DNA of 64,000 bases from positions 53,249 through 117,248 of the forward strand of contig NZ_BOPG01000081.1 in the NCBI RefSeq assembly GCF_016863635.1, written 5' to 3'. The notes beneath the pieces are model-generated. The model saw only the letters and a list, made by a program, of their open reading frames with translations. It searched no databases and had not been told where the DNA came from. This document shows positions 53,875-61,908 of the stretch, in pieces (position 1 is the first letter of the stretch; every line of letters begins with the position of its first letter). The stretch is from Virgisporangium aurantiacum. Its GTDB lineage: Bacteria > Actinomycetota > Actinomycetes > Mycobacteriales > Micromonosporaceae. The position numbers and the translations under genes are program-made.

Positions 53875-54703
53875 TCTGTCGATTGGCTGCGGGAGCGAGA
53901 CTTCGTTTCTGTAGCCAACCGACGGCTGGAACTTCGGTGATCATCCCTGGTGCCACGTGAGGCGGATGCGTTCGTTCCTGGGTCGACGGGCAGAAGACCT
54001 TGTACCGATCAGCGCGTCTGGACGGACCGCTGCGGCTGTGGGCGGCGGCGTGCACGGTAGTTGGCCTTGTCGTGCACCGGCCGGTCACCGGCGGACCCCG
54101 CCGATCGACCGGTCCGAAGCCCTACCGGAAAGCCCTCGCTGGCGTCGCGTCGAACCTACCGGAGGTCGTGGCCTACCTACGGCGACGTCGCGCTGCCGCT
54201 CCGGCGGGCGTTTCACACTGTCGGTCCGCACGCCCGGCCGGCGCTCGCCGAGTTCGACGCGCTGATCGACCGGCGTGGACGGATCGCGATGTTCGTCGGC
54301 GACCTCGACTTCGCGATGCGCGCCGAGGAGATTTGATTGCGGCTGGCAGTCGAGGCAAGGACGGCAACGACTCCGGCGGCTCGGATAGGCCTCCGCCAAC
54401 ATGACCGAGGCGCCCGTTCGGCATTGGCCCGGACCGCCGGGTCCGCTCCACGTGACGGACCGTGCCGTCGAGGTTCCGGCACAGGATCCAGGCCCGCCAC
54501 GGCCATCTGACGGCTCGCTCCGCGATCGCCCCGGCCCGCGGTACGTGCTCGACACCATCGCCGCGTCCTGAGCCGTTCGCCGAGGTGTCTGGGCATCAGT
54601 AACACTGCCGGCCGAAACTCCAGTGCCGGCGACGGTGCAGGTCTTTACCGTGAAGGAGCGGACGCTCGACCGCCGGGCAGAGATCACGGGGAGGCTGGCC
54701 ACG
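53875..54703. other. Non-coding stretch with gene remnants
   Basis: A small TTGGCT...AGCCAA inverted repeat (about 53885-53924) may terminate the integrase transcript. From about 54175 to 54336 on the plus strand there is a plausible gene tail (VGPHARPALAEFDALI, then RIAMFVGDLDFAMRAEEI and a stop) without a credible start. The rest holds no supported gene. Confidence 0.4.
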
Positions 54704-55726
54704 ATGCAGCGCTTGGAGCTGGTGATCGTACAGTTTGAAGAGGTCAAGCGCCTGATTGTCATCGGACGCATTCCCCAGCTCAGGTTGGCGCTCATCCTCC
54801 TCGACAGTGCCGTTGAACTGATCATGCACCGCATGGTCGAAGCGGAACTCCGTCATGAGCGTTTTCATTTCGATCAGCTAAAGCAGCTTCGCCGGCTGGA
54901 GTCGTGGCGGCACAGCGGCACCCCGATCCAGCGCCAGTTCGCGACCAGCGGGCCGAGCAGCGACCAGCTCGCCACTGAGATCCAGCGGCTGGCACCGATG
55001 GTGACGCCGACGGCCAAGCGCAAGAAGATCGACCGCGTGTTCGGTGACAAGATTGACTTCCTGGTCGAGCGGCACCTGCTGCCTGCCGAGGTTGCGCCAG
55101 CGCTGAAGAAGCTGCACGACTACCGGAACGAGACGTACCACCGCGACCAGCATCGCGTCGAGGTGCTCCATCCGGCGGTAGTGATCTATTTCGACATCGC
55201 GTGCACGGTGCTGGATCACTACAACCCGGGTTCGATCATTGTCGGACCATTCGGTCCTGAACTCTCACGTTTCCGAGACGGTTCCAGTGGCCACGACGAC
55301 CCGTTCGACCTGCCCCACCGAGCGGCCGGGCAGCTCCGGCAAGACATTGGGCTCGATTTGGCGACCGTACGTGAGGCACTGGTCGCGCATCTGCTCGAAC
55401 GTCTTGAAGACATCGAATCCGGACTTGGTTACATCGAGGAGAACAGCATGAACCGCATGCGCCCCGGCGATGCCATTCGGTGGATGCAGGTCGATGACGA
55501 CGACGTAGAAGCGATCTTCGACGATGCCGTATTTCGGAGCCGCGACTATCCGCTGACGATGGCTGATGTCGCCTCATGGATCGCAAGGGCGACCGCGATG
55601 GAGAACATGAACGACAAGCATGCGTTGTTCGCTGAGTTCGCAGCCCTGGAAGACGCCTTCGAAGCGATGGAACGTCAGGTCTCGAAAGCGGTCTGGGACA
55701 TCGACGAGCAGGCGAACATGCGGTAA
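54704..55726 (+). CDS. Candidate HEPN-domain protein, 340 aa
   Basis: I do not recognise a named family, but the layout resembles HEPN RNase-type proteins: an N-terminal helix with LALILLDSAVELIMHRMV, further helices, then LHDYRNETYHRDQ containing Arg141-x4-His146, the Rx4-6H motif of HEPN nucleases with the usual polar residue after Arg. The C-terminal part (about 215-340) is helical and acidic. The ATG at 54704 has GGGGAGG 9 nt upstream; a GTG at 54623 is an alternative. It is isolated in the island, where HEPN proteins often serve abortive-infection or toxin roles. Confidence 0.55.
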   Translation: MQRLELVIVQFEEVKRLIVIGRIPQLRLALILLDSAVELIMHRMVEAELRHERFHFDQLKQLRRLESWRHSGTPIQRQFATSGPSSDQLATEIQRLAPMVTPTAKRKKIDRVFGDKIDFLVERHLLPAEVAPALKKLHDYRNETYHRDQHRVEVLHPAVVIYFDIACTVLDHYNPGSIIVGPFGPELSRFRDGSSGHDDPFDLPHRAAGQLRQDIGLDLATVREALVAHLLERLEDIESGLGYIEENSMNRMRPGDAIRWMQVDDDDVEAIFDDAVFRSRDYPLTMADVASWIARATAMENMNDKHALFAEFAALEDAFEAMERQVSKAVWDIDEQANMR

Positions 55727-56045
55727 CCGGCGCCCACGTGCAGCGGACCGATGACAGCAGTACGCTCGACCGTTGACCCAGCCGAGCCCGTTGGCAGATG
55801 TGGTGTCGCGATGCTGTCGCCTGCGGCGAGCGTCCAGATGGGCGTTGAACTGGTCGCGGATGAGCGAACGGGTCGGGCGGTCGGCGCCTTATCGCAAGGC
55901 GGCGTTGACCGCCTGGTCTCCGTAGCGGCGGGTCAGGCCGAGCAGGCGGTAGACCGCCCGCATCCGGGTCCAGGGCAGCGTGTACGTCGAGCAGCCGCTC
56001 GGCAAGAAACCGACATCGTCACCGTGGCGCGGGCGGAGCCTGACC

Positions 56046-56295
56046 GTGCGTGCCGACCGGATCGAAGACTTCATCGCAACCCTCACCGACCCCGAGGCAC
56101 CCGCCGGTGGCCTGCTAATCGAACGCGCCGGCTACAGCATCACCTGCGGGCCGCACACCATCGAACTGCGGCCCGTCGCCCTTGCCAACGCCGCCGAACT
56201 GCGGGCCGCGGTCGGCACCGGTACCGAACCCGTCGCACGGTTCGACTGCACCCGGGGCAACGGGCGTCTACGTCCGGCTAGACCGACCGGCGTAG
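56046..56295 (+). pseudogene. Frameshifted gene remnant
   Basis: From a GTG at 56046 the frame reads RADRIEDFIATLTDPEAPAG and onward to ARFDCTRGN near 56260. The sense then continues in another frame as GVYVRLDRPA and a stop at 56293-56295. The protein-like character of both parts suggests a recently frameshifted small gene of unknown family. The remainder of 55727-56354 shows no supported gene. Confidence 0.4.
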
Positions 56296-56354
56296 CGCGA
56301 CCGGTCAGCGAAGACCCGAATCGATCGACCGGTTCAGGTCAGCGGAGTCCACGT

Positions 56355-57290
56355 TCAGGTCTGCTCCAGCCGTTCGACCAGGGTGCGTCGGACGCCGGCG
56401 TCGAGCATGGCCTGGGCACGGTGCTGGCCGTTGACGTATCCGCGGTTGCGTGGCCAGCGGCCGCGGCCCGGGTCGATCGGGAAAGCCAGCAGCGAGTACA
56501 CGGCTTCCACCTCCCAGTCGGTGAGCGATGACCGGTCGACCTGCGCGAACGCGAAGTCCGCAACGTCCTCGTGCGGCACGCCGGCGACGTAGGCGCGGTC
56601 GACCAAGTCGATCGCAACCGTCGACACCTTGTGCCAGTCCCCGCCGTGATACCAGCAACAAGTTTGGGCAGTGCGGCGGCGCACGAGCTGGCGGCCCAGC
56701 CGCCGCCACCACGGTGTACCAGTGGCCATGCACGCCTTCTCCCGGAAAGGGCGAGGGCGGGCGAGCCAAAGGACCGACATCGGGACGAAGCGGTATGTCG
56801 GGTCTTCCTCCCGTTCACGTCGTATGTACCCGGCGCCGCGTGTGGAATCGACTGGGCCGCCGACCAGCTGGCTCATCTCGTCGACGTTCAGGATGGGACC
56901 CCAATGCGCGACGAGCTCGCCATGGCCGGTGACCTCGAACTCGACATGCTTGAACCCGTGGTCCTTCTGGATCTCGGAGGTGCCGTAGGTCATTAGCTGC
57001 CGCGCAATCCAGATCGGTGGCAGCAGCTCCGCCGGCAGATACCGCTTCCACACAGCCGCGGCATACCGTTCGGCCCCGTTCGTCAGGGACATCCCCTCGT
57101 TGTCGAGCTGGGTCACCACCGCGACCGGCCGCAACCCGGACGCGATGAACACCTGAACCCGGAACGTCGGTCCGCTATCGTCCCCGACCCGGAACATGTG
57201 CTCATCGACGACACGCTCGCGACGTCCGGCGTGCTCCCGCAGCAACGGCAACCGCGCCGGCAGGCCCCCAGCGGCCTCTGACGAAACCAT
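56355..57290 (-). CDS. Hypothetical protein, 311 aa
   Basis: No family is recognised. The protein is soluble with mixed alpha/beta content, a TYGTSEIQKDHGFKHVEFEV segment, an Arg-rich middle (WWRRLGRQLVRRR) and a conserved-looking end YVNGQHRAQAMLDAGVRRT. The ending recalls uncharacterised actinobacterial proteins found near mobile DNA. The ATG at 57290 has no clear Shine-Dalgarno, so the start is uncertain. Confidence 0.55.
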   Translation of the reverse strand: MVSSEAAGGLPARLPLLREHAGRRERVVDEHMFRVGDDSGPTFRVQVFIASGLRPVAVVTQLDNEGMSLTNGAERYAAAVWKRYLPAELLPPIWIARQLMTYGTSEIQKDHGFKHVEFEVTGHGELVAHWGPILNVDEMSQLVGGPVDSTRGAGYIRREREEDPTYRFVPMSVLWLARPRPFREKACMATGTPWWRRLGRQLVRRRTAQTCCWYHGGDWHKVSTVAIDLVDRAYVAGVPHEDVADFAFAQVDRSSLTDWEVEAVYSLLAFPIDPGRGRWPRNRGYVNGQHRAQAMLDAGVRRTLVERLEQT

Positions 57291-57836
57291 CTGTCAAGGA
57301 TCCAGCGGCCCGCGATAGTAATCGCCACGCCGCGCGGGAAGCCAATTCGGTAATCATGAGCAGTCCGGATCGGCCGTGGAGGGCCGGCCCGGACTGTGGT
57401 TCGTCTACGGGTTCCCGGTCATGAAGCGGCGCCATGAACTGCATTGGCGTTGCGACAGTTGGGCCCAGACTACGAACGCAAGCTGTGGGGGCGTGGTCGA
57501 CAGGCACCGCCATCTTGTGGCCGGCGCTACTTGCGATCCGACCGTCATCGCGCTGGACGGCGCCTCCACGGCGCGCGCCACGACCGCTCTGGCCCGTCCG
57601 AGGTCCGGACGAACGGCCCGCGGTCGGATCGTGTGCGCTGAACCAGCCCGCGGGCGAGCCAGTGCTACTGGCTTCCTGCTGGTGGCGCTTGTTTGCGTGG
57701 CGGCTGCCGGCGGCCGGTGAGACAGTCCGACCATCCATTTGGGTGGAAGCCTGCAAGCTTCTCGGGCCTACGCGACGGACACCGGCGCCGCTACTCTATG
57801 GAGAGGTCACGTGACGGAAGGTGGTGGGTGGCGTCA
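57291..57836. other. Intergenic region, no supported gene
   Basis: Open frames here have poor codon bias and no recognisable protein. A GGCCGGCCCG block and the promoter of the downstream lower-GC pair are presumably included. Confidence 0.4.
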
Positions 57837-58382
57837 ATGTCGGACGAGGAACCGAACCACCTCGTGAAAGCCGTCGACCCCCGCACGCTAACAACGTGCA
57901 TGGAACAGTTGCAGATTGCCTACGTTGAGGGCGTCGCGTCCACCGCAGGATGCGTGGTTCAGAACATTACGCGAGATGTGTATGGAGTGGATCTCGAAAT
58001 CGTGAGATCATTTGCGCTACCTCGTGAAGAAGTTCAGATTAAGGTGCAACTCAAAAGCACAACAAGCATTGCGCCGGAGTCCACCCCAACCACGTTCGCT
58101 TATCAGTTTCACAAGCGGGAGTATTTTGAGCGTCTCGCCATGGTGCGCCGGTGGGACAAGTATATACTGATTGTAATGAGCGTTAATCCGAAGCAGGAGC
58201 TTTGGACGGATTGTTCGCATGATTTCATGAAATTGCATCACTGTTGCTATTGGATCAGCGTTGAGGGTCGAGAGGTGCCGAAAGCCGCCAAGCCAACCCT
58301 TCGGATTCCTCGGGCCAATGTGTTCAATGCGAAATCGCTCATCGAGATTCTTGAGAAGGTCGAAAGAGGAGAAAAGTTGTGA
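57837..58382 (+). CDS. DUF4365-like nuclease-fold protein
   Basis: The 181-residue protein matches the DUF4365 pattern, a PD-(D/E)xK-like nuclease fold: an N-terminal Glu helix (CMEQLQIAYVEGVAS), the Asp in RDVYGVDLEIV, then EVQIKVQLKST supplying the Q-x-K pair, and a helix around YFERLAMVRRWDKYILIVMSV. Start choice is between ATG 57837 (after GGTGGTGGG) and GTG 57828. The DNA is clearly lower in GC than its surroundings, with many A/T-ending codons, indicating transfer. Its stop overlaps the next start (GTGA). A restriction or defence nuclease role is inferred. Confidence 0.75.
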   Translation: MSDEEPNHLVKAVDPRTLTTCMEQLQIAYVEGVASTAGCVVQNITRDVYGVDLEIVRSFALPREEVQIKVQLKSTTSIAPESTPTTFAYQFHKREYFERLAMVRRWDKYILIVMSVNPKQELWTDCSHDFMKLHHCCYWISVEGREVPKAAKPTLRIPRANVFNAKSLIEILEKVERGEKL

Positions 58383-59614
58383 TTGGGGTCAACGGCGACG
58401 GCGTCCAGCCGCTCGACGTTGACCCGCTGCGTCTGACGGTGTTGCTGGAGCAAGCGGGTTGGCAGTTGATAGGTGGGCGTCGAGCGATTTACAACAGGCT
58501 TTCGCCACCGTCCGATACGTCGGGTGGCACCCGAACGCTGGTTGTTCCGCTCGACAGAGGCGCCCCCGAGTACGAAGAACTCATGCGCAAGGCGCTCGCC
58601 AAGATCGCCGGAGAAAATTTCGATACGTGGCGCGGTCGCTTGCTTCCGCGTCTCAGTGTTGCAGTGACGGACGAATACAGATTCCGCAAGGAGAGCGACG
58701 CGCCGTCTGGCCTAATTGTGTGGCGTGAGGGCGAGGCTTTAATCCAGGCCGCTCGCGCTACGTTGGTCGCCGGCGCTAAGGCCTTGCTTACCAAGGCACG
58801 CCACTTTGGCAATAAGCACGGCCAGTTCGCCAGCCGGTATCTTGACGCGGTACTTATGGGTCAAACTGCACCCGGCAGTTACGTCGTGACCGCGTACGCG
58901 CCCTCGGAAACAGCGATACCGGTAAGGCAGACTTCGGAACACACCATTGGCCTGCCTGGCGTTGACTATGTGCAGGGCAACGAAATTTCTGCCTCTATTG
59001 TTAGTGCCCTGGGTGCAACGGTTGAAGCGCTAGACCACTTTCGCTCGTCGCAATCGTTCTCTGGCTTCGACGCTGGTGTCGAGCGCGGGGTGTCGTACGA
59101 ATTGGCGAACGCCCTTGTGAATCTGACAACGGATGCCGAAGAAGCGAACATATTTGTGGAGTGGCACCCATCGGGCGCGGGGTTGACTGTATCTGACATT
59201 GACTTCGTATTTAGCGGGCGTGATACACCGGTCCTCCAGAGGGCCGCCACCCGGCTTGTTAGCACCGAACCTCAACCCCGGACGGTGGTCATTGGCCGTG
59301 TCCATCTGCTGACAAAGAAGGACGCTGGTTTACCTGGAGTAGTGGGGGTTGAGGCAGTCGGATCCGCAATACCGAAGAAGGTCCGAGTTCATCTGCTTCA
59401 GGCGAGCGACTACCACCTCGCTGTTCGTGCCCACGACGAGGATCTGCTGGTACGAGTAGTCGGCGACTTGCAGCGCGAAGGCACGCTGAATTGGTTGTAT
59501 AGCGCTCATATCGAAGAAGTGATCGGACGGGCCGAGGGCGGATCGAGCGCTACCGCGATGACTGGAACCCCGGTATTGGACTTTGACACCGAGGACGATG
59601 CGCACGAAATTTAG
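58379..59614 (+). CDS. Hypothetical 411-aa partner of the DUF4365 gene
   Basis: No named family is recognised. The protein is soluble; a basic/helical region near residues 125-165 (AGAKALLTKARHFGNKHGQF) is followed by a beta-rich C-terminal half (VSDIDFVFSGRDTP, KKVRVHLLQASDYHLAVRAH). The GTG at 58379 overlaps the DUF4365 stop by 4 nt with GAGGAG upstream, so the two proteins are made together. The same lower GC marks both as one transferred unit. It might be the sensor or regulator of the nuclease. Confidence 0.65.
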   Translation: MIGVNGDGVQPLDVDPLRLTVLLEQAGWQLIGGRRAIYNRLSPPSDTSGGTRTLVVPLDRGAPEYEELMRKALAKIAGENFDTWRGRLLPRLSVAVTDEYRFRKESDAPSGLIVWREGEALIQAARATLVAGAKALLTKARHFGNKHGQFASRYLDAVLMGQTAPGSYVVTAYAPSETAIPVRQTSEHTIGLPGVDYVQGNEISASIVSALGATVEALDHFRSSQSFSGFDAGVERGVSYELANALVNLTTDAEEANIFVEWHPSGAGLTVSDIDFVFSGRDTPVLQRAATRLVSTEPQPRTVVIGRVHLLTKKDAGLPGVVGVEAVGSAIPKKVRVHLLQASDYHLAVRAHDEDLLVRVVGDLQREGTLNWLYSAHIEEVIGRAEGGSSATAMTGTPVLDFDTEDDAHEI

Positions 59615-60082
59615 GTGTGCGAGCTTATTAACTTGGCTCAAGTTTGACAGGACGTCACGTCGCCGACGGGGAATCTAATTGTTGGTACACCATGTTCCAT
59701 GCCCGTCTTGGCATGGCGTTGAGTACGAACGCGCCTTTGCATCCGATGGTTCCAAGACCTGGGCCACACGCAGATATGCCGACTCAAGTGAGGACGAGAC
59801 GGATTCAAAGATGGCAGCGGACCGGCTACGAGCCGAAGTGAGAGGAGAACGGCCCTGCTCGCGCGCACGACTTCGATGAGGGCCGTTCTCCCGGGCCCAG
59901 CGGCCTCGCGTATACGCCGAGACGCCTAACTCCCCTTTCAGGGTCTTCGTTCCCGACTTCAGCCCGCCCGGTGGCCGGGATCGCGCGTCAGGACATCCGT
60001 CGCGACGGAGCTGTAACTGAGTCCATCGACGCCCTGCTCGTCGCTGGCACCTTCGTGGCCAGGTTGGCGCCGCCTCGCTGCA
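59615..60082. other. Intergenic region with terminator
   Basis: Apart from the hairpin at 59844-59891 nothing is recognised. Short open frames here lack codon bias. Confidence 0.4.
59844..59891. terminator. Hairpin terminator
   Basis: Perfect 13-base arms (59844-59856 and 59879-59891, core GAGAACGGCCCT) with a 22-base loop, 230 nt downstream of the DUF4365 pair. Confidence 0.65.
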
Positions 60083-60390
60083 TCACTGTGCGCGGTCTGC
60101 GATGTGCTCTGTCAACGCCGCTTGGTCAAGCGCGGCTTGCCAGTACTTGTCGAATATCTCGCGATGCCGTGACATGTTCCATGGGTCCTCGACCGGTTCG
60201 TCGGTGAGGTAGGTCTCCCGGTAGAGGACTGCGTCCTCTCTGTTGTCGCTGGGCAGGGTGAGGATGTCACCGGCTACGCTCCGTCTCCGAGAAGAGAAAC
60301 CGGGTGATCCCCGGTGAACCCGACCCGCGGGCGAGCGCTTCCAGGAACGCTATCGGCAGCCGATGGTGGGTGAGTTCTCCGTGGGGGGGT
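60083..60390 (-). pseudogene. Truncated, frameshifted regulator-like gene remnant
   Basis: On the minus strand one frame reads ELTHHRLPIAFLEALARG, then SGSPGITRFLFSETERSR and a stop. A second frame continues GDILTLPSDNREDAVLYRET, then DEPVEDPWNMSRHREIFDKY and a stop at 60083-60085. Joined across a frameshift near 60275 they look like the C-terminal part of one protein, loosely like the effector domain of actinobacterial XRE (DUF5753-type) regulators. The N-terminal part is missing exactly where the IS110 element begins, so the insertion probably broke the gene. Confidence 0.5.
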
Positions 60391-61722
60391 GTCCCTATGG
60401 GTTTTGTCAAGCTGCTTGGCGGGGTTCGTCCGCCAGTTTCGGCTGGTAGGGGGTTTGGGTGCGGAGCATGGCGTGGAGGACGTCGATGCGGCGGCGGGCC
60501 AGGCAGATGAGGGCGGCGTTGTGTTTCTTGCCCTCGGCCCGTTTGCGGTCGTAGTAGGCCCGGGAGGGTGGATGCGCAAGCGAGGCGAACGCGGACAGGA
60601 AGAACGCGCGTTTGAGCTGCTTGTTGCCGCCCTTGGGTGGGTGCTCGCCGCGGATGGAGCTGCCGGAGCGGCGGGTGACCGGGGCCAGCCCTGCGTAGGC
60701 GGCCAGGTGTCCGGAGGTGGGGAAGGCGGTGCCGTCGCCGACGTCGAGGAGGATCCGGGCTGCGGTCCTGACGCCGATGCCGGGCATCGAGGTCAGGACC
60801 CCGGCAAGAGGGTGGTCATCGAGCATCCCCTCGACCTCGGCCGCGACCTGGTCGCGTTGGCGCAGCAGATCACGCAGGCTCTCGGCCAGCCGTGGCAGGA
60901 CCTTCTCCGCGGCGGCGGTGCCGGGCACGACGACGGTCTGCTCGTCGAGCGCGGCCAACGTCTGGTCGACCAGGCGGGCACCCATGCGTGGCGCGCGTGG
61001 CTTGACGATCTCGACCAGCTTCGCCCGGCCAGCGGCGCGCAGCCCGGCCGGGCCGCCGCAGCGCGAGAGCACCTCCAGCACGGCCGGGTGCTGGACCTTC
61101 GGGCCGAGGACCCGCTCCAACGCTGGGTGGATCTGGGTGAGCAGCCCGCGAATGCGGTTGCTGACGCGGGTGACTTCGCCGGCGAGGTCGTCGTCGTAGC
61201 CGACGAGCACCTCCAACTCGGCGAGGGCCTCGTCGCCGCTGTCGACTCTGCGCAGCGTGTGTGGCAGCGTGCGGGCCGCGTCGGCGATGGCGAAGGCGTC
61301 GCGGGCGTCGGTCTTCGCCGTGCCCGGGTGCAGGTCGGCGATGCGGCGCATCGCCAGACCGGGCAGGTAGGCGACCTGGTGCCCGCAGGCGCGGGCGACC
61401 GCCACCGGCAGCGCGCCGATCGACGCGGGCTGGTCGACGACCACCAGCACGGTGCCGTACCGGCCGAGTTTGCCGAACCACGCCCGCAGTTTGGCCTCCG
61501 TGTTCGGCAGCGCCGCGTCGTGCAGCCGCTTGCCGTCCGGTGCCAGCCCGACGGCGTGATGACCGTCCTTGCCGACGTCCAGACCGAGGAACACCCCGTA
61601 CCCGCCGTGCACGCACCGCCTCCTCACCGCAGCATCGCCTCGGTCGCCGGTCTGAGCGTCGGACTGCCGGCACCCACGTTACGAAGAGACCTACCCCGGG
61701 CAGGGGCGGCCGGGTCCCTATG
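60391..61722 (-). mobile_element. IS110-family insertion sequence
   Basis: The element carries one DEDD transposase gene. The 9-base direct repeat GTCCCTATG occurs at 60391-60399 and 61714-61722 just outside the coding part. It may be the termini or target sequence; IS110 elements have no long inverted repeats, so the ends are provisional. Confidence 0.6.
60407..61612 (-). CDS. IS110-family transposase
   Basis: The 401-residue protein has the N-terminal DEDD domain (LGLDVGKDGHHAV, VVVDQPAS, KTDARDAFAIAD) and the C-terminal transposase_20 domain with LTSMPGIGVRTAARIL and GSSIRGEHPPKGGNKQLK, as in IS110/IS116/IS902. It appears intact. The GTG at 61612 was preferred because AGGAGG lies 6 nt upstream; a GTG at 61627 is an alternative. 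Confidence 0.9.
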   Translation of the reverse strand: MHGGYGVFLGLDVGKDGHHAVGLAPDGKRLHDAALPNTEAKLRAWFGKLGRYGTVLVVVDQPASIGALPVAVARACGHQVAYLPGLAMRRIADLHPGTAKTDARDAFAIADAARTLPHTLRRVDSGDEALAELEVLVGYDDDLAGEVTRVSNRIRGLLTQIHPALERVLGPKVQHPAVLEVLSRCGGPAGLRAAGRAKLVEIVKPRAPRMGARLVDQTLAALDEQTVVVPGTAAAEKVLPRLAESLRDLLRQRDQVAAEVEGMLDDHPLAGVLTSMPGIGVRTAARILLDVGDGTAFPTSGHLAAYAGLAPVTRRSGSSIRGEHPPKGGNKQLKRAFFLSAFASLAHPPSRAYYDRKRAEGKKHNAALICLARRRIDVLHAMLRTQTPYQPKLADEPRQAA

Positions 61723-61908
61723 AGCGGTCCGCCGACGCCACCCGACCTGGCGACAACACCCCCCGGATCATCCGAACGACAGGGGCAGTAAGTCATACCA
61801 GGCCGGGCGACCAAGGAGTCCCCGGCTGGGGACGATCAAAAAGGTAACGGGGGGGCAGAATCCACGCCTGAGCGTAAAATAGCCCGGCGTGGCTTGGGGA
61901 GTCAGAGG

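Noticed and set aside
55751..56281. Plus-strand ORF of 176 codons
   Set aside because: Arg/His-rich second half is the shadow of the remnant read in another frame at 56046-56295, and the start has no ribosome site.
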